Positions 7,151-10,477 of a stretch of DNA of 10,477 bases are shown in pieces. Source of the DNA: Thermoleophilaceae bacterium (lineage in GTDB: Bacteria > Actinomycetota > Thermoleophilia > Solirubrobacterales > Thermoleophilaceae); contig JACCTJ010000029.1 in assembly GCA_013812485.1 (NCBI GenBank), positions 1 to 10,477 of the forward strand, in the 5' to 3' direction. How positions within the stretch are numbered: position 1 is the stretch's first letter; each line of letters begins with the position of its first letter. The notes under the pieces are model-generated. The model was not told the DNA's origin, did no database searches, and worked only from the letters and a program-made list of their open reading frames with translations. Both the position numbers and the translations under genes were made by a program.

Positions 7151-8188
7151 CCGGCCGCTCGAGGGCTCCGCGCCGGCGCGCGATCCGCGATGCCCGCGCT
7201 CGCCGCGCGCGCCCGCCTCGAGCGAGCGCAGCGGAGGGCGCTCATCGAGCGAGACCGCCCGCAGCTCCATCGCGCCCCGACCCGGAAGGGCGAGCGCGCC
7301 GGCGCCCCGGGCGGCGTCGACGGCATCGGCTCCGTGGAAGCGACGCGCCGCGGTGCCGAGCACCGCGTAGGCCATCGCCCCGAGGTCGCGCAGCGCCTGA
7401 TGGCGGTTCTGGCGCGTGCCGATGTCGACCTGGGCCATGGCCTCGACGCCGACCCGCGAGGCGACGTCGATGATCATCGCGATCTCGACCCCGTACCCGA
7501 CGGGGAAGGGGATCGACTCGAGCAGCTCACGCCGGGCCGCCGTCTCTCCGGCCAGCGGCTGGGCGAATCCGGCGAGCTCGGGGACGAACAGGTTGAGCAG
7601 GGGCCGCGCCACGAGCTCGGTGACTCGTCCGCCGCCGTCCGGTACGGGTGCCGCGCCGTCGACCTTGAACGGGCGCCGGAAGGCGCCCTTGACGAACTGG
7701 ACCTCGGGGCGAGCGAAGAGCGGGCCGAGCAACCCCAGCAGGAAGCGCTCGTCGAAGTCGCGGGTGTCGGTGTCGATGTAGACGACGATCTCGCCCGAGG
7801 TCGCGGCGAGACCCCTCCACATGGCGTCGCCCTTGCCGCGCGCCGGGCCGAAGCTCGGCAGGATCTCGGACTCCTGGAGGACGGTCGCGCCCGCTTCGGC
7901 GGCGGTCCGGGCCGTTCCGTCGCGCGAGGCGGCCTCGACGACCACGAGCTCGTCGAGGAGACCGGCTCGCTCGAGCGGCGCGAGCGCCGCGATCACCGTC
8001 TCGATGGTGTCCGCGACCTCGCGCGCGGGCAGGACGACGGAGACGGTCTCCCGCTTGACGGCCAGCAAGTCGTCGAGATCCCAAGCGTCGGCCGGATAGT
8101 CGTTGGACGAGGACCAAGCGGCGAGCGCGAGCTCCCGCTCGAGAAGACTCTGGCCGGATGCTGCTCGGTCGAAGAGGGGCACGGTCAT
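7127..8188 (-). CDS. gpgS: Glucosyl-3-phosphoglycerate synthase (GT81-type glycosyltransferase)
   Basis: This 353-residue retaining GT-A enzyme should transfer glucose from an NDP-glucose (UDP-glucose in mycobacteria) to 3-phosphoglycerate. The product is the precursor of glucosylglycerate and of methylglucose lipopolysaccharide. It aligns by eye with mycobacterial GpgS: ETVSVVLPA strand (47-55), GKG (118-120) with MWRGLAATSGEIVV, metal motif D139-T-D141, FVKGAFRRP (165-173), GGGRVTELVARPLL (185-198) for the phosphoglycerate site, FPVGYGVEI (228-236), and a C-terminal VSLDERPP (312-319) close to the M. tuberculosis ending VSLVDRPP. N261 sits where the mycobacterial metal-binding His is expected, and H263 where it has Asn. 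The ATG at 8188 was chosen over upstream starts because the N-terminal length then matches the family and third-position GC drops upstream; no clear Shine-Dalgarno is present. First gene of the cluster with pntAA, 13 nt away. The last ~30 residues are low-complexity. Confidence 0.92.
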   Translation of the reverse strand: MTVPLFDRAASGQSLLERELALAAWSSSNDYPADAWDLDDLLAVKRETVSVVLPAREVADTIETVIAALAPLERAGLLDELVVVEAASRDGTARTAAEAGATVLQESEILPSFGPARGKGDAMWRGLAATSGEIVVYIDTDTRDFDERFLLGLLGPLFARPEVQFVKGAFRRPFKVDGAAPVPDGGGRVTELVARPLLNLFVPELAGFAQPLAGETAARRELLESIPFPVGYGVEIAMIIDVASRVGVEAMAQVDIGTRQNRHQALRDLGAMAYAVLGTAARRFHGADAVDAARGAGALALPGRGAMELRAVSLDERPPLRSLEAGARGERGHRGSRAGAEPSSGRFSASGSR

Positions 8189-8399
8189 GCGGCGGGCGCG
8201 TAGCGGGAGCGTCGATGGCGTGCTTCCCGGGGGTGCGACCAGGTAAAACCGCGAAGCGAGGCCGGCGAGTCTAGATGGTCGAGCCATCCCGACCTCGCGT
8301 GCGCCCGCCGACCGCGCGCACGCCTCGGGTCGAGCGCATGCCCGGCGCGCGGCTCGGAACATCTTCCGCGAGCCCTTACGGGAGGAGGAGGAGACCCAG
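8189..8399. other. Divergent intergenic region between gpgS and the acidic-protein gene
   Basis: These 211 bp separate two outward-facing genes and should hold both promoters. Third-position GC in the gpgS frame falls to about two thirds here, against nearly all G/C inside the gene, which argues that it is non-coding. On the minus strand TAGACT (8268-8273) fits a TAnnnT -10 box but has no convincing -35 partner. The CTAG it contains is scarce elsewhere in this window. An interrupted inverted repeat, GCTCGGAA (8352-8359) and TTCC-GC-GAGC (8364-8373), with a 4-nt CATC centre, lies about 30 bp before the start of the acidic gene. It could be an operator or leader hairpin. No promoter can be called firmly. 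Confidence 0.5.
8381..8393 (+). promoter_or_regulatory. Strong Shine-Dalgarno of the acidic-protein gene
   Basis: GGAGGAGGAGGAG ends 6 nt before the ATG at 8400. It is the most extended Shine-Dalgarno tract in the window and fixes both the strand and the start of the following broken gene. Confidence 0.75.
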
Positions 8400-9173
8400 A
8401 TGGCCGAGGAGCAAGCTGTTGACTCGGCTCTTCAGCCGCTCCAGGGTGGAGCCCTCCTGTTGGACCTGCAAGTCCTTCTCCTGCTCGTCGAAAGGACCTT
8501 GTCGGAACGGACTCCGAGGAGGCGAACAAGGGGTCCGACGGGGACGAGCACTCTTCCGCGGAGGGGGACGCGGGTGACGCCGAGGCACAGGGCTCGGACG
8601 AGGAGAGCGCCTCAGGCGAGCAGGACACCGAGAGCGCCTCCGGCCAGGGGAGGGCTCCGAGGACGGCGAGGGCGGTGTGAGCACCGATGACGTCGACCTC
8701 TCCACGGTGGCCGAAGACGAAGAGACCGCTCGAGCCCAGATCGACAAGATGGAGGAGGAGGGTCCGCCGGAAGACCTCGCGGACTGTCCGACGGGCAAGG
8801 CGATGTCCCTCAGCTTCGGAGGCGTCGAGGACGAGGAGGGACCGGCGCGGCAGATGGGTCCCTCGTCCCTCCGTCACCACGCCGACGGCTCGGTCGAGGT
8901 ACAGGGCGAGAAGGTCGACAACCCCGAGGACTACAAGGCCGAGCAGTCGGTGGGCGACGAAGCCGAGAACCTCGGGTTGGACAAGGGCGCCAAGCGCGAA
9001 GCGACGAAGGCGAGGACTCCTCGAGCGAGGGAAGCTCCTCGAGCGAGCAGGATCCGCAGGCCGAGAGCTCCGGCGACGCGAGTGCGGAGGGTGGCGACTC
9101 GGAGAGCGACGGCTCAGAGGGCGACGAGTCCGAGAGCCAGCAAGCGGAGAGCGAGACGGCCGATACGAGTTGA
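8400..9173 (+). pseudogene. Highly acidic Ser/Glu/Asp-rich protein of unknown function, broken by three frameshifts
   Basis: I do not recognise this protein. It reads in four pieces. Piece 1 (8400 to about 8493) starts MAEEQAVDSALQPLQGG and is hydrophobic. Piece 2 (about 8493-8650) is in a frame one base back and reads DSEEANKGSDGDEHSSAEGD onward, very acidic. Piece 3 (about 8651-9000) is back one more base; it holds an ordered-looking core with EEEGPPEDLADCP, LRHHADGSVEVQGEKVDNPE and one Cys. Piece 4 (about 9000-9173) is back one more base, an acidic tail rich in Ser, Glu and Asp ending ESETADTS at a TGA. Each shift is repaired by one extra base in a run: AAA at 8491-8493, GGGG at 8647-8650, AA at 8999-9000. 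Restored length is about 258 residues. Pieces 2-4 keep strong third-position GC bias, so it was coding until recently, or the breaks are sequence errors. No signal peptide is clear. Confidence 0.6.
9017..9047 (+). repeat. In-frame 18-nt-period repeat in the acidic tail
   Basis: CTCCTCGAGCGAG occurs at 9017-9029 and 9035-9047, 18 nt (six codons) apart, in the tail of the acidic gene. Each copy encodes Ser-Ser-Ser-Glu-type residues. It looks like a local duplication that lengthens the Ser/Glu tail. Confidence 0.5.
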
Positions 9174-9221
9174 GCGCTGACTGCTCGGCTTGTCCGGTCC
9201 TCGGTCAGTTCCCACACGCGG

Positions 9222-9256
9222 GCCAGCAAGAGCTAGCTTAGCTAGCTCTTGCTGGC
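9222..9256. terminator. 16-bp perfect stem-loop between convergent genes, probable bidirectional terminator
   Basis: GCCAGCAAGAGCTAGC (9222-9237) and GCTAGCTCTTGCTGGC (9241-9256) are perfect inverted repeats of 16 bp with a TTA loop, the longest perfect stem I found in the window. The right arm contains the TAG stop (9242-9244) and the last four codons (Ala-Ser-Lys-Ser) of the minus-strand oxidoreductase. The left arm lies 49 nt after the stop of the plus-strand acidic gene. Position between two converging genes fits termination in both directions. No T-tract follows on either strand. Confidence 0.7.
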
Positions 9257-10477
9257 GAGGGGCTGGGCCATCGACGGCGTCTCCGGGGCCTTCCGATAAG
9301 GCTGCTCGTCCTCCACGTTCTCCTCGTGGTAGACCGACTCGGCGTTGACCGCCCAGATGTCGTGCCGGGTCCCGTCGATGAGGTTCTCCACGGCCCGCAT
9401 CGCCGTGAGCATCGAGTGGTCGGAGTTGTTGTAACGGTGGAGGCCGTTGCGCCCGACCTGCTGGAGGTTGGCGAGCGGATCGAGCCAGGAGCGGATGGTC
9501 GCGACGCGCTCCGCGTAGTCGGCGTCGTACATCGGGTAGGCCTTCGGGACTCGCACGGCAAAGCCGAAGTCGACCTTGTCCGCGCGCGCGAGACCGAGCT
9601 GTTCGAGCTCGCGGGCACCGAGGCGGACGAGCTCCTCGTCGTCGGTGTTCCACAGCTCGTCGCCGGCGAAGCAGAAGTACTCCATTCCGACGCACGCCTT
9701 GTTGGGATCGGGCACCATCCAGGGACTCCAGGAGCGGAAGTTCTGGATGCGCCCGACCTGAACGCCCGGCTCGTGGATGTAGATCCAGTTGTCGGGGAAG
9801 AGGTCCTCGCCGTCGAGGACGAGTGAGATGGTCAGGAAGTCGCGGTAGCGGATGCCACGGGCGGCCTCGCGGACCGCATCGGGCGCGGCCGGCTCGACGA
9901 GGCCGACGAGATTACGCAGCGGGAGCGAGGAGATGATCGCGGGTGAGGAGTGACGCTCGCCGCCGGCGAGCACCGAGACCGCGCGGCCGTCACGGACCTC
10001 GATCTCGGTGATCGGCGTGCTCAGCCGGATCTCGCCTCCGAGCCGCCTGATGTCGTCGGCCATCGTCTCCCACATCTGGCCCGGGCCGTAGCGGGGGTAG
10101 TTGAACTCCCCGATGAGGCTCGTGTGCTCGTCTCCCTTGTTGCCGAAGAAAGCCGCCTTGGCCGCCGAGAAGAAGTTGAGGTTCTTGATCCTCTGGGCGG
10201 CCCACTCGGCGCGGATCTCCGAGGTCGGCACGCCCCACACCTTCTCGGTGTAGGACTGAAAGAACAGCTCGAACAGCCGGCGCCCGAAGCGCGCGCAGAC
10301 CCACTCCTCGAAGGTCTCGGGCTCGCGCCGTCGGCGGGCGAGCGCCGCCGCGTAGGAGGCCGCGCAGCGCACGAGCTCGACCGGCCCGACCTTGCGCACG
10401 ACGTCGGCGAGGCGCAGCGGGTAGTCGATGAAGCGCCCGCGCCAGAAGATGCGCGACAGGCGTGAACGCACGAGCAG
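9242..10477 (-). CDS. FAD-dependent oxidoreductase, amine-oxidase/UDP-galactopyranose-mutase-like (5' partial)
   Basis: The C-terminal 411 residues of a flavoprotein; the N-terminal Rossmann FAD motif lies beyond the right edge, so the first in-window GTG (10471) is not the true start. Positions below count from that codon. YTEKVWGVP (74-82) followed by SEIRAEWAAQRI is characteristic of the NAD(P)/FAD-dependent, UGM-like branch of the amine oxidase superfamily. A YPRYGPGQMWE substrate-domain segment follows, and a C-terminal GRNGLHRYNNSDHSM (about 340-354) fits the second FAD-contacting motif before the last helix. Such proteins are often encoded with surface-polysaccharide genes, but no such partner is visible here. 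Whether it is a mutase, a desaturase or an amine oxidase cannot be decided from this part. The extreme C-terminus (about 45 residues after IDGTRHDIW) is likely disordered. Its last codons form one arm of a long stem-loop. Confidence 0.88.
   Translation of the reverse strand: MLVRSRLSRIFWRGRFIDYPLRLADVVRKVGPVELVRCAASYAAALARRRREPETFEEWVCARFGRRLFELFFQSYTEKVWGVPTSEIRAEWAAQRIKNLNFFSAAKAAFFGNKGDEHTSLIGEFNYPRYGPGQMWETMADDIRRLGGEIRLSTPITEIEVRDGRAVSVLAGGERHSSPAIISSLPLRNLVGLVEPAAPDAVREAARGIRYRDFLTISLVLDGEDLFPDNWIYIHEPGVQVGRIQNFRSWSPWMVPDPNKACVGMEYFCFAGDELWNTDDEELVRLGARELEQLGLARADKVDFGFAVRVPKAYPMYDADYAERVATIRSWLDPLANLQQVGRNGLHRYNNSDHSMLTAMRAVENLIDGTRHDIWAVNAESVYHEENVEDEQPYRKAPETPSMAQPLASKS

Noticed and set aside
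4228..7473. Two plus-strand open frames of over 500 codons (4228-5775 and 5851-7473)
   Set aside because: Both lie opposite pntB, pntAB, pntAA and gpgS, whose motifs are unmistakable. The plus translations are repetitive Asp/Arg/His/Glu/Val strings without family motifs.
8268..8273. TAGACT as a -10 promoter box for gpgS
   Set aside because: No -35 element is found at the right distance, so it is only mentioned in the intergenic description.
8189..8362. Longer GpgS from upstream ATG codons (8287 or 8362)
   Set aside because: Third-position GC drops upstream of 8188 and the N-terminal length from 8188 already matches mycobacterial GpgS. The weak GAGG before 8287 keeps it as a minor alternative.
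8376..8798. A 140-codon minus-strand frame opposite the acidic gene
   Set aside because: Most of it is Ser/Pro/Arg shadow sequence of the acidic plus-strand frames. Only its last ~35 codons look protein-like, and these are reported as a separate observation.
1..10477. CRISPR array, tRNA, rRNA, insertion sequence, attachment site or riboswitch
   Set aside because: No spaced repeats, cloverleaf, transposase motif or known aptamer sequence was seen on either strand, but folding searches could not be run.

Overview
This window is very GC-rich with a strong G/C bias at third codon positions. GTG starts, 4-nt start/stop overlaps, a lipoprotein with a poly-glycine linker, a mycobacterial-type glucosyl-3-phosphoglycerate synthase and a split-alpha (PntAA/PntAB/PntB) transhydrogenase all point to an actinobacterium. 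A deep lineage such as Thermoleophilia/Solirubrobacterales would fit, but that placement is inference and no rRNA or other marker gene is present.

Layout. (1) Positions 1-3033, plus strand: an osmoprotectant ABC importer operon of the OpuC/ProVWX type. It has the C-terminal end of a CBS-domain ATPase (cut by the left edge), two short permeases joined by GTGA and ATGA overlaps, and a lipoprotein substrate-binding protein. A 10-bp perfect GC hairpin 18 nt after the last stop looks like the operon terminator. (2) 3123-4088, plus: a DUF1152-family protein, probably on its own transcript. (3) 4072-8188, minus: a co-directional cluster gpgS-pntAA-pntAB-pntB, with gaps of 13, 4 and 14 nt. Its last gene overlaps the 3' end of the DUF1152 gene tail-to-tail by 17 bp. 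(4) 8189-8399: a divergent intergenic region. (5) 8400-9173, plus: a gene for a highly acidic Ser/Glu/Asp-rich protein whose reading frame is broken three times. Each break would be repaired by one added base in a homopolymer. (6) 9174-9241: a short convergent gap containing most of a 16-bp perfect inverted repeat. (7) 9242-10477, minus: the C-terminal ~410 residues of an FAD-dependent amine-oxidase/UDP-galactopyranose-mutase-like oxidoreductase, cut by the right edge.

How the genes fit together. The OpuC operon imports compatible solutes such as glycine betaine. GpgS makes glucosyl-3-phosphoglycerate, the precursor of the compatible solute glucosylglycerate and, in mycobacteria, of methylglucose lipopolysaccharides. 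PntAA/AB/B uses the proton-motive force to reduce NADP+ with NADH. Grouping solute import, solute-precursor synthesis and NADPH supply suggests a stress or osmo-adaptation neighbourhood; this is inference from adjacency only.

Most of the window is ordinary, well-recognised metabolism. The items most worth a second look are the thrice-frameshifted acidic gene, a ~55-residue low-complexity insertion in PntAA, an apparent His/Asn exchange at the presumed metal site of GpgS, an Asn at the proton-channel His position of PntB, and the long stem-loop that contains a stop codon. I found no CRISPR array, tRNA, rRNA, transposase or clear new multi-gene system.
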